The position numbers and the translations under genes are program-made. From assembly GCA_003254925.1 (NCBI GenBank), contig QANZ01010242.1:22926-86925 (forward strand): a stretch of DNA of 64,000 nucleotides, given 5' to 3'. This document shows, piece after piece, positions 22,862-35,739 of the stretch (its first letter is position 1; the number at the start of each line of letters is the position of its first letter). This DNA is from Chamaecrista fasciculata (taxonomy: Eukaryota > Streptophyta > Magnoliopsida > Fabales > Fabaceae). Under the pieces are notes generated by a model. It ran no database searches. It saw only the letters and a list, made by a program, of their open reading frames with translations, and had not been told where the DNA came from.

Positions 22862-25687
22862 ATGGGTGCGGTCACGTGCTATCCGCCGCCGCGCGCGGAT
22901 GAGATGACGGTGTTGCCTTTGAATTCGCTGCCGCTGGGGTTCCGATTCCGGCCCACCGACGAGGAACTTATTGATTACTACCTGCGACAGAAGATTAACG
23001 GTCATGGTAACGACGTTTGGGTTATTCGGGAAATCGATGTTTGCAAATGGGAACCCTGGGATTTGCCTGGTATTCTTTCTCTTTCCTTTTAATACTATTA
23101 TGAAAATTGGGAAAGTCGTTAAACGCGTTGCTTTACTAATTTTGTTCTATTTCATTCTCTTCCATTTTACGTATGTCTGATAAATATATTACCCTGCTTT
23201 TATTGAATTGAACCTGATAAATTAGATATCATGGTGGAATTGTTCTACAGGAATATTTGCACAAATTAGCTCGTATTTGAACTTATTATGCTATTTACTT
23301 GCTCATTTGGTTCTTTCCTTGATTGGGTTGATTTGACTTGTGAATAGATTTATCGGTGATACGGAACAAGGATCCGGAGTGGTTCTTTTTCTGTCCGCAG
23401 GACCGTAAGTATCCAAATGGCCACCGATTAAACCGAGCCACAAATCAAGGGTATTGGAAAGCAACGGGCAAGGATCGCAAAATCAAGTCGGGATCCAACT
23501 TAATAGGAATGAAGAAGACTCTAGTCTTCTATAGTGGTCGTGCTCCCAAGGGCAAGAGAACCTATTGGGTTATGCATGAGTATCGTCCTACACTGAAGGA
23601 ACTTGATGGTACCAATCCCGGACAGGTGAACCATGTTCTCCTGTTTATGCTATGCTAAAATTCAAGTTATTGTGTGCTCGTGAAATTGAATCCATGTAAT
23701 ATTGCGTCTAATATCTCCTGAAGACATAGTTATCTGGATTCTATATGTTCTTTGTGATCTTGCGTTTTGATTTTTTTTAATGTACCCTCATACTATGATT
23801 ATTACCTTTATGCTGCCTAGTTTTTTTTAGCTAAGTACTTAAGTGAAGATGGTGATATATTACTAAAATTTTCATTTGGTGTTTTTGACCTGTTCCAGAA
23901 TGCCTATGTCCTTTGTCGATTGTTTAGGAAACAAGACGACACTGTTGAGGGTTCAAATTGTGATGAAGTAGAGCGGACAGAGTCAACTCCTACTACTGCA
24001 AATTATTCTCCAGAAGAAGAAATACAGTCTGATGCAGGTCTGGCTGCGGTATCTCCATCACTGGCTACAGAAGATGATAAGCAGCACATAGTTCCAATTT
24101 GTATCTCTGAGAAGACTGAAGAAGCCACATCTAATGTTATAGCGCCGGGTGATTGCCAGAGTGACGGGTGCAATGCTTACAGTGCTCAAAATCAAATTAT
24201 GAAAACGACAGCTGGAGAGGTGAGATGGACTAACTGATTTCTATTTTTTCTCTTTTCTATTTTGGTTTGTGGACTTTAGAGTAGTTGTTTTAGCACCTAA
24301 ACTTGATGCTATCTTCTGCAGCAGGACCCAATACTGAACCTGGACATGGACATATTTAATGACCCCATAACTGGGTCATTTGAGGACAAACTGTTCTCCC
24401 CATTACATGTGCATATGCCATCAGAGTTTTATGATCCAGTAAGCAATGAATCAGCTGGTCATTGTGGGCTGCAACACCAGTATGGTATGAATGAGAGTAA
24501 TATACCGGAGTTCTTTGACTCGGCTATTAATTGGTGTGACTTGCCCCGTGAGGATTCTATCAGTCAAAAGCCAGGTTCTACAGTTTCAAATTCTAGGGAA
24601 AACGGATCAGGAAGTGACTCGGACTTGGAAACGACCAATATACCGGTAAATAATCATCTTTAACACTATATTTCATTCACGTTAAGTTTCTCCACTAAAT
24701 TGACATTTGTCAGTTCTTCAACCTAAAATGGTAGCTTTAAAGCTTTTTTCTTTTTTTAAAAAAATGGTTTGTGCTAATTTTTTTGTGAGACATTTAGCAT
24801 TGCTTAATTGCATCTCTTGTATAAAACTATGGTCTTGCATTCTGCAGCGTCAGCCACCACTGCATGCTGCATATCCTGGGCAGGTAGTTGACTGGAGCAC
24901 TCCTTCCATGACAGATAAAACTCCAGAATTTGGCAATACTATCACCCCATACCTTAGTGGTCATGAGCAGCAGAGCAATATGGGGTTGTTCCAAGGCAAC
25001 TTTAAGATGGCTTTGCCACCTGATGTTGCTCTTGATCAAATGTTTAGTGTATTCAATGGTTATCAGGAATCAAGAAACTATAACACAGTCGTTAGTGGTG
25101 ATAATAGTACTGGAATCAGGGTTAGGCCTCGCCAAGTGCGAAATGAACTGCAAAACATGAACCATATATTCCAAGGCCAAGGTACTGCACCAAGAAGAAT
25201 ACATCTACAACTGCATGAAGATCCAGTTATCTCCAATAAAATGGAGAAAAGTGAGAGTTGTGCACCAGAAGCTCATGATTCCAAATCATTTCTTGAAGGG
25301 GTAAGATGCTTCTAGTTGTATATTGAAAAGTCTGTATCTTAAGATTGTTTTTACATGTGTTGTGAGCATTGTGAGATTGCCCTTTTGCAGGAGACTAAAG
25401 CCTCTGAGGATCATGATGGTTATAAGGGCGCTACAGATACTAAGCCAAAGAATGACTTCCAGAGTTATGAGTCAACTGACGCTAGTAAGATTTCTCAGCA
25501 ACACATTACTGATGCAGATTCCGTCTTACGTCTGAAAACAGCTTTATTGTGCAAATCAGTCCGCTACAGGACAAAGGCTACTTCTCGTGGCACAATATGG
25601 TCATCTCCATTGGTATTCTCTATCAGTTTACTGGTCCTTGTGTCTGTAATATTCTTAGGTAACATATGGGGAGTTATTAATTTTTGA
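22862..25687 (+). CDS. Membrane-tethered NAC transcription factor (NTL type)
   Basis: Six exons join in frame to 626 aa: 22862-23069, 23348-23625, 23899-24219, 24322-24645, 24848-25300, 25391-25687. The NAC domain spans about residues 20-170: [94 protein letters not shown]. The middle is acidic and low-complexity, a likely activation region. The motif [11 protein letters not shown] lies before the tail. At the extreme C-terminus a hydrophobic segment of about 20 residues ([20 protein letters not shown]) follows a basic stretch, typical of NAC factors held in the ER or plasma membrane and released by proteolysis. It belongs to the NTL9/ANAC062/ANAC091-like clade. The exon 4 acceptor has a tandem CAG, so splice forms with or without one Gln are possible. 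First ATG in the frame is used. Confidence 0.95.
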
Positions 25688-26490
25688 ATTGCTAGGTAAT
25701 TTGCCCCAATGCTTTTTTAGGGGTCTTAGGCCTAGGACAAGGCTAGTTGAGGAGCATGTAAGTTGACATTGTTAGATTTGTTGTAAAACATGCATACCTG
25801 TGTTTGTGCATATGTAGTTAGCGCATAATATGCTCCCCTGGTATGTTGTTGTACTATAGTCTTTAGTCTTGTAAGCTTTATGTAACCTTTTATAACTTGT
25901 TCCTTGCCTTCTTTAGGATTTTACCTTCTGTCTTCTTAACTGGTTATGCCCGAAAGCCTTGCTGAAAAACATCCCAAACAATTGCACAATTCGGCCACTT
26001 CAATTAACTTGCACGTTTCATTTCCCTAATAGATGCTTTTGTCCTTGCTGCAGAGGATGATAAAGATATGATAATATCTTGACTTAGACTCCAAAGTTTA
26101 TTCTTGTATCATCCGAAGTTTTGATTACATGCAACATGCATGCATTCACAAACGATCAGAGCAGTTGAATGAAAATTGCGATAGTATTAGAAATTCCCCG
26201 GCATCCTATGACAAGATTTGGGTAAGCTAGAAGTAGCAGCAACAGTTAAAACTTAAAAAGGATTGAACGAAGGGTGCTTTTGACTTTTGAATTTTGATTT
26301 TACAATCAATCAATGATGCTAAATGACCTCGCACTGTGTCACCTCCACATTCAACTCCAATGCCAAAATAAATAAGAAATGAAGGGAACCATTGACACAC
26401 AAACTGACAAAAGCATTAAAAAGACAAGAGAATCAAAAGGAGAAACAAATTGGAAAAGTATTTATTTCAAAGATGAAGCAAATTGAGTTG
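25688..26490. other. 3' UTR of the NAC gene and spacer
   Basis: About the first 250 bases (to near 25940) look like the NAC 3' UTR, with T-rich and GT-rich signals. No other gene is seen before the aldolase pseudogene. Confidence 0.45.
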
Positions 26491-26492
26491 TT

Positions 26493-28273
26493 CTAAGCCT
26501 TGTAAGTTTCGAGTGATGCCTCTGAATTGGCCTTGCACCTTATGAGGAAAGCCTCTTGAGCCTTGTTTACGTTTTCATCCTTTCCAGCCCATGCCTTGAG
26601 TGCACTCTGTTGAAGAGCCCTCCCATAACAGAAAGAAAGACACCATGGCTGCTTCTTCCCCTTTATCTTGTTCATGGCATTCAGATTAAGTGTTGCCTCC
26701 TCCTCACTCATCCCACCACCTGACAAGAAAACCACTGCAGGAACCGCAGCCGGCACGGTTCTCTGCAGAGCCCTCACAGTATGCTCAGCACCAACCCTGT
26801 CACACTCTGATCCAGGAGTCACCATGTTTTTCTTCAACACTGTACCTTCCAGAATCACATGGTGATCATTCAGAGCCTTGTAACAAGCAGCAAGCACACC
26901 TTTTCACTCACCACACCACACTTGTTGATATCATGAGACCCACCCACAAACACATCGGGCTCAACGATTGGAACTAGCCCATTCTCTTGGCATATGGCAG
27001 CATAGCGACCCAGCTTGTTTGCATTCTCATGGATTGCCAAATCAGATGGCTCATTAGGCCCAATTTTGAAGACTGAGTGGAATTTGGCAAAGCGTGCACC
27101 AGCTTCATAGTATCTCTGGCAACGTTGAGCAAGACCATCTAAACCCTCAGTGGTGGTTTCTCCATTAGTCCCAGCAAGTGGCACAGTGCCTTTGTCAACC
27201 TTGATGCCAGGAATCACGCCACCTTCCTTCAACACATCCACGAAGGGCTTCCCTATAGTATAAACAATATCCATTTATAGAAATTATCAATAATGTGTTT
27301 ATATATATATTTTGTAAAAATACTAATTTTGTCCCCAAACTTTACACAACTGTCAACTTCGTCCTCAATATTTTACATTTCGGTCAGTTTTATCTTTTAA
27401 CTAACTTTTTTCAATAAATTAATGATAGACTACATCTTATTTTTCAATCTGAGTTAAGATTTAGGTTTCTTTTTCTATCAATTTTACATTATATATCATT
27501 AATCACGTAGATTCTATCATTAATATTTGGCAAAAGTAAGAGCAAAGGATAAAATTGACCAAAATGTGAAACATTGGAGACGAAATTGAGAGTAAAAAAA
27601 GATCGGGGACAAAATTGACAGTTGGGGTAAAGTTTTAGGATAAAATTAGTACTATTATTTTAAATTGTAAATTTATAATACATAAAAATTAGGTTAAATG
27701 GTCATTTTGGTCCTAAATGTCTGTTTTAATATTCATTTTGATCCTTTATGTCTCAAAATATTTAAACTAGTCCTTAACATTGACAAAATATTTCATTTTG
27801 GTCCCAAATTATTGAATTTGGTCATATTCAGTTCGTCTTTCATTTCAAGTTCAAAGGAATTGTTAAAAGTAACTCGTAACTTTGAATTCGTCGCATTTGA
27901 ACTGGAAATGAGAGAGATATGATCAATTTTACTTATTTGACAGTGAAACGATCTGTCTTCTTTCGAGACCGATTTTATTTTGTTCACTAAGAGTTAAAAC
28001 TAGATATAAAAAGTAAATGAGAACAATATATAACTCCGTACTCGTGACATTACAACTTTAAATTAGGGATCGTTTTATATATATATATATACCTGAAGCT
28101 GTCTTCTGGTATAGGGTCTCCTCAAAGAGGATGGCTCCACTAAGATATTGGAGAGCTCCAGGAGTGGTGAAGAGAAGCTGGCGAAAAGCATGCCTATTTG
28201 ATTCAACATTCTCCACACGCCAGAATGCCCTTTCCTGGGCTGCCAATGTAAGCAGCAGTAGCAATAAGCTCAT
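26493..28273 (-). pseudogene. Cytosolic fructose-bisphosphate aldolase pseudogene
   Basis: Class I aldolase homology is clear but broken. Exon 2 (28273-28093) encodes in frame [18 protein letters not shown], then a deletion of about 46-50 bp removes the AADESTGT region and shifts the frame before [11 protein letters not shown]. Exon 3 (27252-26493) gives [34 protein letters not shown], then an apparent 2-bp insertion near 26893 shifts the frame before [13 protein letters not shown] further deletion lies before [11 protein letters not shown], and the protein stops at [11 protein letters not shown], about 20 residues before the normal C-terminal tyrosine. The usual small first exon is not found. 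A foldback element sits in the remaining intron. The catalytic lysine region (the ILEGTxLKxNMVTPG block) is still visible. It cannot make a working aldolase without repair of several lesions. Confidence 0.88.
27311..27660. mobile_element. Foldback MITE in the aldolase pseudogene intron
   Basis: The left end tactaattttgtccccaaactttacacaactgtcaa and the right end, read in reverse (gtactaattttatcctaaaactttaccccaactgtcaa), match over about 38 bp. 'ttaggttaaatggtcattttggtcc' just to the right (27690 on) starts another repeat of this general type. No coding sequence; no clean target duplication found. Confidence 0.55.
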
Positions 28274-28472
28274 CTGAAAATCGTGGCATTATTTAAATCA
28301 TATTTTCTTATTAAGAAATCACCAAACAATTCATGTTATGTCATTAAACTAATTAAAGATACTCCATGTGGGAATCATTCAGGTAAAATAACTAGACTTT
28401 AATTTCCTTGGAGTTCATAATTCATAAATCAGATCTGAGGTAGTACAATAGCATAATATAAAAAATGAGTAA

Positions 28473-28604
28473 ACTCCCAAACTGGTCCCCGAATTATTGG
28501 GTCGCTGACATATTGGTCCCTGATTTATGGAAATTGACAAATAGGTCCCCGAATTTTACTAACGTTAGTCAAATTAGTCCCTGAAGCCGTTAACTGCTGA
28601 CGTG
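28473..28604. repeat. Half of a foldback element, cut at an N
   Basis: The arm aactggtccccgaattattggg...ggtccctgatttatgg...aggtccccgaatttt...gtcaaattagtccctgaag runs up to the N at 28605, and no opposite arm follows. Either the second arm is missing at an assembly join or the element was truncated. Confidence 0.5.
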
Positions 28605-28944
28605 NTAAAAAATTGTAAGCAAATATATCATTGTCCCCTAGAGATCTCCCTAACGATGTTGGATGATCCTGTCATTCAAATAAGAGATTAGTGAAAATAG
28701 GGGTTCTTTTTATTTTAATCCCTCGGGCAGGGTGAACAGACTGTCAACCTAGGAGATTCAGAAAAAGTAGAGGGAGAAAAAAACACCTGATGACCCAATA
28801 ATGCCCACGTGTTTTTTTTAATAAAAAAATATTTAAAAACGTTTTTTTTTGGTCTGATGTTGAAGTCTGGGACTGAAAAAGGACAGGATAGTGTTGCTGG
28901 CAAAGCTTGTCACTTAAACAACATGGAATCCAAATAAATGAAAG

Positions 28945-28991
28945 CATCTGATTCATAGTTTTTGTTTCTCGTAAAAATCTGATTCATAGTT
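28945..28991 (+). repeat. Ultra-short insertion with 15-bp duplication
   Basis: ATCTGATTCATAGTT occurs at 28946-28960 and exactly again at 28977-28991. The 16-bp insert is TTTGTTTCTCGTAAAA. The A run is short, so assignment to the poly(A) insertion set is weaker. Confidence 0.45.
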
Positions 28992-29699
28992 CAATGAAGA
29001 GTTTTAAGAAGGTACAAGAGAATGGATGCACGGGCCTCCTGTTTGATCATTATAACTGGAAACTGGTAGAACAAGAGATATTGTTACAAATTAAATTACA
29101 ATGGGGTAGCACCCATAAAGTTAAAGCTGAGAAAATTTCAAATCTGACCATTTATGTAAAATAATGAAAAGAAAATTTGGACTCATTAGTACAACAAAAA
29201 TGTAAAATCATAAAATACCAGCGCTAAAAAACGCCAGCATGAAGATGGAAAGCATGTCTATGACATACTGAACCCTCTGTAGAGTTTATAATAAAGAAAG
29301 AATCAATCCATGCAAAAGGAAGGTTTTTGATGATAGCAAAGCTCTAAGAGCAGCAAAAAGAAATGAAAAATGGAGATTAGAAAGAAAATATGAAAGGTTA
29401 AAACACTGAACGAACAAAACAAACAAAAGCTAGTAGAAAAGGAAAAGCCAAAGGCACCAAGTGAAGCAAAGAAAGGGAGTCATCACCATAATACTTGGTG
29501 TTTAAGTGGGACATGATGGGGGGATTATACAATTGACCAGAAAAATAAGTTTTTTAGCGAGAGACAAGGGACACAGGAAACAAATAGCATCTATATATAT
29601 TGTGCAACTGTGGATTTCAACTAATAAATTCACGTTCTTGTGGCCTATGGCCCACTTTCACTAGCCCAACATATACATTTCGTGGGATTCACAAAAAAG

Positions 29700-30909
29700 A
29701 AAACCTACTTTTTGTCCCTCAATTGTGACTGAGTCGATGATTTGGTCCTTGAATTGTGGGAAACTACAATTCAGTCCCTCAATTGTATACTTCCGTCTAC
29801 GTTTTGGTCCCTCAGGTGTGGTCCGTCAGTTATAGAGCTGTTAAGTGATGACGTGTCACTGTTAAGTGCTTAGGTGGCTGTTAAATGCTGAGTTGGCATC
29901 TAAATAATATATTCTACTCATTTTTCATTATACACCTCATAAAAAGGACTTATATGCAATATATTATAACATTTCAATATCAAAACACAAAAAAAACCAA
30001 GGGCCATTATGAAATTTTCACACTCTCCTCTTCTTCATCTTCTTCTTCAACTTCCCAGCCGTCATCGTCATCTCTTCACCAACAATTTGACTGGACCATC
30101 ACTCTGTTTTCCTTTTGCACTCTCCCCACTCTCCCTTTCCACTCACACATTTACAATTTTTTCACACTACCATCTTCTTCTTCTTCTTTCACTCCGTGAA
30201 ATGTTCGAATTCTCAGATCTTTCCGATGTCGACGACTCCGCCGCCATCGACGACATCATCTCTCAAGCTCAAGACCCTTGCGTTTTGGAGCAAGTCTCCG
30301 CCATCAAATGCTCTGGCTTCACCGACTCAGCTCTCCCCACCAATCTTGAATCTCGATTCCGCAAAAGGAGGTGAAGACGACGGCGAAACCTAAACAAAAT
30401 CCGGATTCATCGGCATCATCATCGCCGTCTCCTCCTCGAAAGATAGGTTGTTTCTTGTGCTCTCCGAAGAAGGACTACTCGAAGAAGAAGAAGAAAAGCA
30501 AGGAGAATATTGGGCGTCAGAATCTGGGTGAAACGATGACGATGAAGGCTGAGAAGTTGAAGAAGAAGATGGAGAAGAGGAGAGTGCGAAAATTTCATAA
30601 TGGCCCTTGGTTCTTTTCGTGTTTAGATATTGAAATGTTATAATATGTTGCATATAAGTCCTTTTTATGAGGTGTAAAATGAAAAATGAGTAGGAATATA
30701 TTATTTGGATGCCAACTCAGCATTTAACTGCCATCTAAGCACTTAACAGTGACACGTCATCACTTAACAACTCTATAACTGACGGACCACACCTGAGGGA
30801 CCAAAACGTAGACGAAAGTATACAATTGAGGGACTGAGTTGTAATTTCCTACAATTCAGGGACCAAATCATCGACTCAGTCATAATTGAGGGACCAAAAA
30901 GTAGGTTTC
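29700..30909. mobile_element. Large-TIR element with captured host gene fragment (Pack-TIR/Pack-MULE-like)
   Basis: About 1.2 kb. Terminal inverted repeats of about 370 bp (29700-30066 and 30536-30909) match almost throughout: the left end cctactttttgtccctcaattg and the right end caattgagggaccaaaaagtagg, continuing through gtgatgacgtgtcactgttaag and gaaattttcgcactctcctc. The 470 bp inside are GC-richer and coding-like (see the captured fragment). No clean target-site duplication was found. Long TIRs carrying a host gene piece are typical of Pack-MULEs and related TIR elements. Confidence 0.75.
30201..30520 (+). pseudogene. Captured fragment of a conserved plant gene of unknown function
   Basis: From ATG 30201 the frame encodes MFEFSDLSDVDDSAAIDDII, then VLEQVSAIKCSGFTDSALPT and LESRFRK, before a stop at 30374. 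The next frame, from about 30371, carries KTTAKPKQNPDSSASSSPSP then RKIGCFLCSPKK and a lysine-rich run. Both parts resemble the start and a later part of one conserved plant family (I believe UCP012943, At4g25170-like; from memory). The frame change suggests an internal deletion on capture. It sits between the two TIRs and runs into the right TIR, so it is cargo and not a functional gene. Confidence 0.55.
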
Positions 30910-31349
30910 TCAATATTGGGTCATGCAAAACGAAACGATTAATTTATTATTACTAAAAAATTAACTATAATCTCCACTTCGACACTTGTACCGACGAATA
31001 AATAGATCGATTCATTTTTTTAACGGACATAGCTCAAGGAATCAATCAATCATCGTTTTCGTGAATCAGAGTTTCAGACCTAGAAGTGCCAGATGGCAGT
31101 TTCTCATTGGTCAATCATTCCCGCGTTGTACACGATGGGTCCCGCCTTACCTTTCTGGATAGTACTCTGCTTCTCCTGCAAATCTTGTTCGTTCCATTAC
31201 CAACAAGAAACGCATCCATTTTTCCCATCAAAACGCCATCTGAATGATCCTCACCCTAAAATCCTCACACCACACTCTCTCTCTCGTGTGATTTACGTTT
31301 TCTTCTGTTCTTTCCGAACTTCGATTTTACCCTACTGGTGCGAAATCAA

Positions 31350-34300
31350 ATGTCAAAACAGACTTACAAATTCTGCTTCTGCTTCCGCCGGCGCTTCAAG
31401 CTCGTCGCGTCGGAGGCGCCACCGGAGATCAAAGCCCTTTTCGAGAACTACTCTGAGAATGGTTTTATGAACGCTTCTCAACTCCAGAGGTTTTTGAAAG
31501 AGGTGCAGAAACAAGAGAAAGCCACGCCTGAGGAAGCCCAAGCCATCATCGATTCCTTCCTGCATTTGAATATCTTCCATCGGAGGGGCCTCAATCTTGA
31601 GGGTTTCTTCAAGTACCTCTTCAGTGACACTAATCCGCCTCTCTTGCCTTCTCTTGGGGTGGGTACCTTATTGTGTTAATTTTCTTAAGTAGAAAATTTA
31701 TTTTGTTTCTATTGAGTTTTTCACTTGTGTACCTGTTTTTTTTCCCCTTTCTTTTAATTATTGAAGTGCACTCTGGTTAATTTTGTTTGCTAGTAGAATC
31801 TATAATTGATGTTGCTTTTATGGAAGTGAAGAAGCAGGAAAGAGTTAGGTTTTTCCCAGCTTCTGTTTAAGCATCTTGGTTAATGCTATCTACTTGTAAG
31901 ATCAATGATTGATGTTGGATTCTAAGAAGTGGTGGAACAAAATAAAATAATAATTTTCCAGCGTGTGTTTTTGGATATTGATTTAACTCATTTGCTACTA
32001 AAATTTATGATTGAAGTTGCATTCAAAGAGGACAAGAATTGGAAAAAGACCTTTATCTGATCAGATTCCTTTACCGATGTGGCATAGCTGGGATATATAA
32101 TCAATGACTTCAAATTTCATTGTCTGGCTATGTTCTTTTGTTGTTTTCTCCTAGTGAAGCCAAATGGTTTTTGTTACGTGCCATTTTTTTTCTGTTAAAT
32201 TCAACTGCATTTATTATGTTCTATTTTTTAGCCCAATTCTTAGATATGAAAGATTGATTAATATAATGATTACATCCATATACTCATAATTACTCTTTGA
32301 TCTGGTTATTGTGCTTTGTGTAATTATTTTTTTTATTACAGGTGCACCATGATATGACTGCACCCCTGTCTCATTATTTCGTATTTACTGGTCATAACTC
32401 CTATCTAACTGGGAATCAGCTTAGCAGTGACTGCAGTGACGTACCCATCATACATGCACTGCAGAGAGGTGTCAGAGTCATCGAATTGGACATATGGCCT
32501 AATGCTGCAAAGGATAACGTGGATGTTCTTCATGGAAGGTATCAGCATACTAATTCAATGAAGGTTTGCAATAGTTTTGTTGGATTGAAAAATTATGGTT
32601 TTCATGTTAACTCAAATTCAACCTGTGGAGTCTGTTTCTGTTTCTTTTTGTTTATTTATTTTAAATTTCTTTAGTATCACCAATTTAACTCAAATTCAAC
32701 CTGTCTAGTCTGTTTCTATTACTATTGTCTACTTCGTTTTTTTTTTTGAGTGTCGGCACACATATCTTGCTGGGGATAGTGGTATCTCCAACCCTATAGC
32801 TGGTATTTATTTAAAATTGATGATAATCAAGTGAAGGAAAGAGAGTGATGAAATGTAGTATCTTTATCTGCAGTCTTGCATAATGGACAAAAATAGAAGA
32901 TTAGGTTTGAATTCTATTTTAGAAATAAATTAGCTGGAAATCATGGTTATAGAAGAGGCACAGATATATGTAAATAGTTGATTCCTGCATATAGATTACC
33001 AAAACCAGTTGAATCTGGAATTTCTTTCTTCCTAAACTGTTTGAGATTTATCCTTTTTTCTCAAATACAGGACGCTGACTAGTCCTGTGGAGCTCATTAA
33101 GTGTTTGAGGTCCATCAAGCAGTATGCCTTTGTTGCCTCTGAATATCCTGTTGTAATAACTCTAGAAGACCACCTTACTCCTGATCTTCAGGCTAAAGTA
33201 GCAGAGGTTAGTTTCTTTGATTTTGTTGGGGCTCAAAATGCTTACATTCTTACAGTTGACAATATTCTTTTACTCTATGTTTAGATGGTCACTCAAACAT
33301 TTGGAGACATACTATTTTCTCCGGGTTCTGAAGCCTTGAAAGAATTTCCTTCTCCCGAATCGCTGAAAAGGAGGATTATTATATCTACCAAACCACCTAA
33401 GGAGTACCTCCAGGCAAAAGAAGTAAAGGAAAGAGGGGATGATTCACAGAAGGAAAAGGCTTCAGGTGATGAAGAAGCATGGGGAAAAGAGGTTCCAAGC
33501 CTTAAAGGTGGCACCATATCTGATTACACGGTCTGAAACTCTAAGGGCATATTGCAGTAAATAAATTGCCTCCATTTTTATTTTGGTAAGGGATAATTGA
33601 TGATTTACCACTGATCATCTTTAATAGGAGGACAATGCGGATGAAGAAGATACTGATGACGAAGAAGATCTTGATGAAGCGGACAAGTCTCAATCAAATG
33701 CTGCACCTGAATATAGACGTTTAATTGCCATTCATGCTGGTAAACCTAAAGGTGGGATAGAGGAATGTCTCAAAGTGGATCCAGATAAAGTGAGGCGTCT
33801 AAGCTTGAGTGAGCAACAGCTTGAAAAGGCCGCTGAAACTTATGGAAAAGACATTGTCAGGTATTGATGATTGATTTAGCGAGTTCTTTTGACAGGCTCA
33901 CAGGCCTGGCATCATATAATTTGCTACATGGTTCTGATAGCTTAAGAAATATGAGTTATGATGCTAAATTGGCCCTGACTGACTTGCAGTGTCTTTGGAG
34001 GGACACTAAGTTCTGACCACTTAATAATCTATTGGCTAGTTTGTCTATATCCTAAGTTTACAGATCCTGTGGTCATATCAGAAACTTCTTCCTGCATTAA
34101 CAATAATATGATTCCAGTGGCATGCCAAATGAGCGTCTCATTCTTTGAAATTCCTTCAACTTTTCATATGATATTACTCCAATGGGACTTCTACTTAGCT
34201 ACTTCTATTCTTCATATTTCCCATTTTAGCATGCATATTGTGGTTTGGATGCATTAGTGGATGCTATTATTGTATACTTAACTTTTACATATGAAAAGTG

Positions 34301-35739
34301 AAGTATTTATTACTCAGTTCTTGGCATTACTGTAGGTTTACTCAGCGGAATTTGCTAAGGGTGTATCCAAAAGGTACTCGAATTACCTCTTCAAATTATA
34401 ACCCACTAATTGGGTGGATGCATGGAGCTCAAATGGTTGCATTCAATATGCAGGTTTTTATTTCTTCCTTTTGACAATTTTCTGGGTCCTAATTTCATTT
34501 TCTTTTATCTATCTTGAGTTTTATATCCTCATTTTTTTCATTTTTCATTTTCCTTGTTTGTGTTCTTTCCACCTCTTTTTGTTTGGGAATTTGATAACCT
34601 TCAAGCTACAAGGAGTAGATTAAACGTGGGTTCAGCTAAGACATTAGAAATTTTGGGGGAGTCCTTTGTCCTAGTAAACTCTGAGGACGTGATATGATTT
34701 GTAATTCATAAAAAATGAGAGGTTCATATCTGCTATTGCTTGATAGGAAATTCAGCTATAGGAGATTTTTATTATATACATCTTAGATTCCCAATGGTAT
34801 ATGATGCTATGTCTATTTCAATTAACAAGTATATTCTTAATTATGATATTTTATTGTTTGAGATCATGAAAGATATTTACTCGTCTGTTTTCCATGTGGG
34901 TGATTTCATGACAGGGGTACGGTAGATCACTTTGGTTGATGCAAGGAATGTTTAAAGCCAATGGTGGATGTGGTTATGTCAAAAAACCTGATTTTCTGTT
35001 AAAGACTGGTCCGAATAATGAGGTCTTTGATCCTAAAGCTAAATTGCCTGTGAAGACTACTTTAAAGGTAAGTGCGTTATTACCTGATGATTTGACAAAC
35101 TCAAGGTTTATCAAGCCTGTGTCAATCAGCTGTCTCTCTTACAAAGATTTTCTAGTTAAGAACCTGACAAAGATCCTCTTGTTTAGGTGACGGTATTTAT
35201 GGGGGAAGGATGGATTAATGATTTCAAAGCCACACACTTCGATCAATTCTCACCCCCTGACTTCTATGCAAGAGTGAGTTAACATGATTTACTACTTAAT
35301 TTGCTCCTAATGCAAGGGATGCTCATAGCAATTCTTTTGACATTGTTGCTACGATGATCAAATACATTCATTTGGCATTTGTTTTCACTTTTCATCAATT
35401 CCATCACTTATCATTTGTTATTTGAGTTGATCAACCCTTGTGCAGGTGGGGATTGCAGGAGTTGTTGCTGATACAGTAATGAAAAAAACCAAGACAATAG
35501 AGGATAATTGGTTGCCTACTTGGAGTGAGGTATTTGAGTTCCCACTTACTGTTCCAGAACTGGCCCTGCTTCGTATAGAAGTTCATGAGTATGACATGTC
35601 TGAGAAGGATGACTTCGGTGGCCAAACATGCCTACCTGTATCCGAGCTAAGTAATGGAATTCGATCTGTTCCACTGTATAGCCGCAAGGGAGAGAAGTAC
35701 AATTCTGTGAGGCTTCTTATGTGCTTTGAATTTTATTGA
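31350..35739 (+). CDS. Phosphoinositide-specific phospholipase C
   Basis: Nine exons join in frame to 590 aa: 31350-31658, 32342-32538, 33071-33206, 33285-33530, 33628-33860, 34336-34453, 34915-35067, 35187-35273, 35446-35739. It hydrolyses phosphatidylinositol 4,5-bisphosphate to inositol trisphosphate and diacylglycerol at the plasma membrane. Domains in order: EF-hand-like N-terminus (about 1-100), X domain with catalytic [38 protein letters not shown] and [11 protein letters not shown], an acidic linker ([19 protein letters not shown]), Y domain with [17 protein letters not shown] and [18 protein letters not shown], and a C-terminal C2 domain ([52 protein letters not shown]). All X/Y landmarks are present and the length is typical of plant PI-PLCs. 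The ATG at 31350 ([17 protein letters not shown]) is chosen because it matches the family start. Confidence 0.96.

Noticed and set aside
26690..26977. Plus-strand frames across the aldolase pseudogene
   Set aside because: Reverse shadow of aldolase homology on the minus strand.
30390..30653. Minus-strand serine-rich frame in the TIR element
   Set aside because: Low-complexity complement of the lysine-rich captured sequence; no sign of selection.
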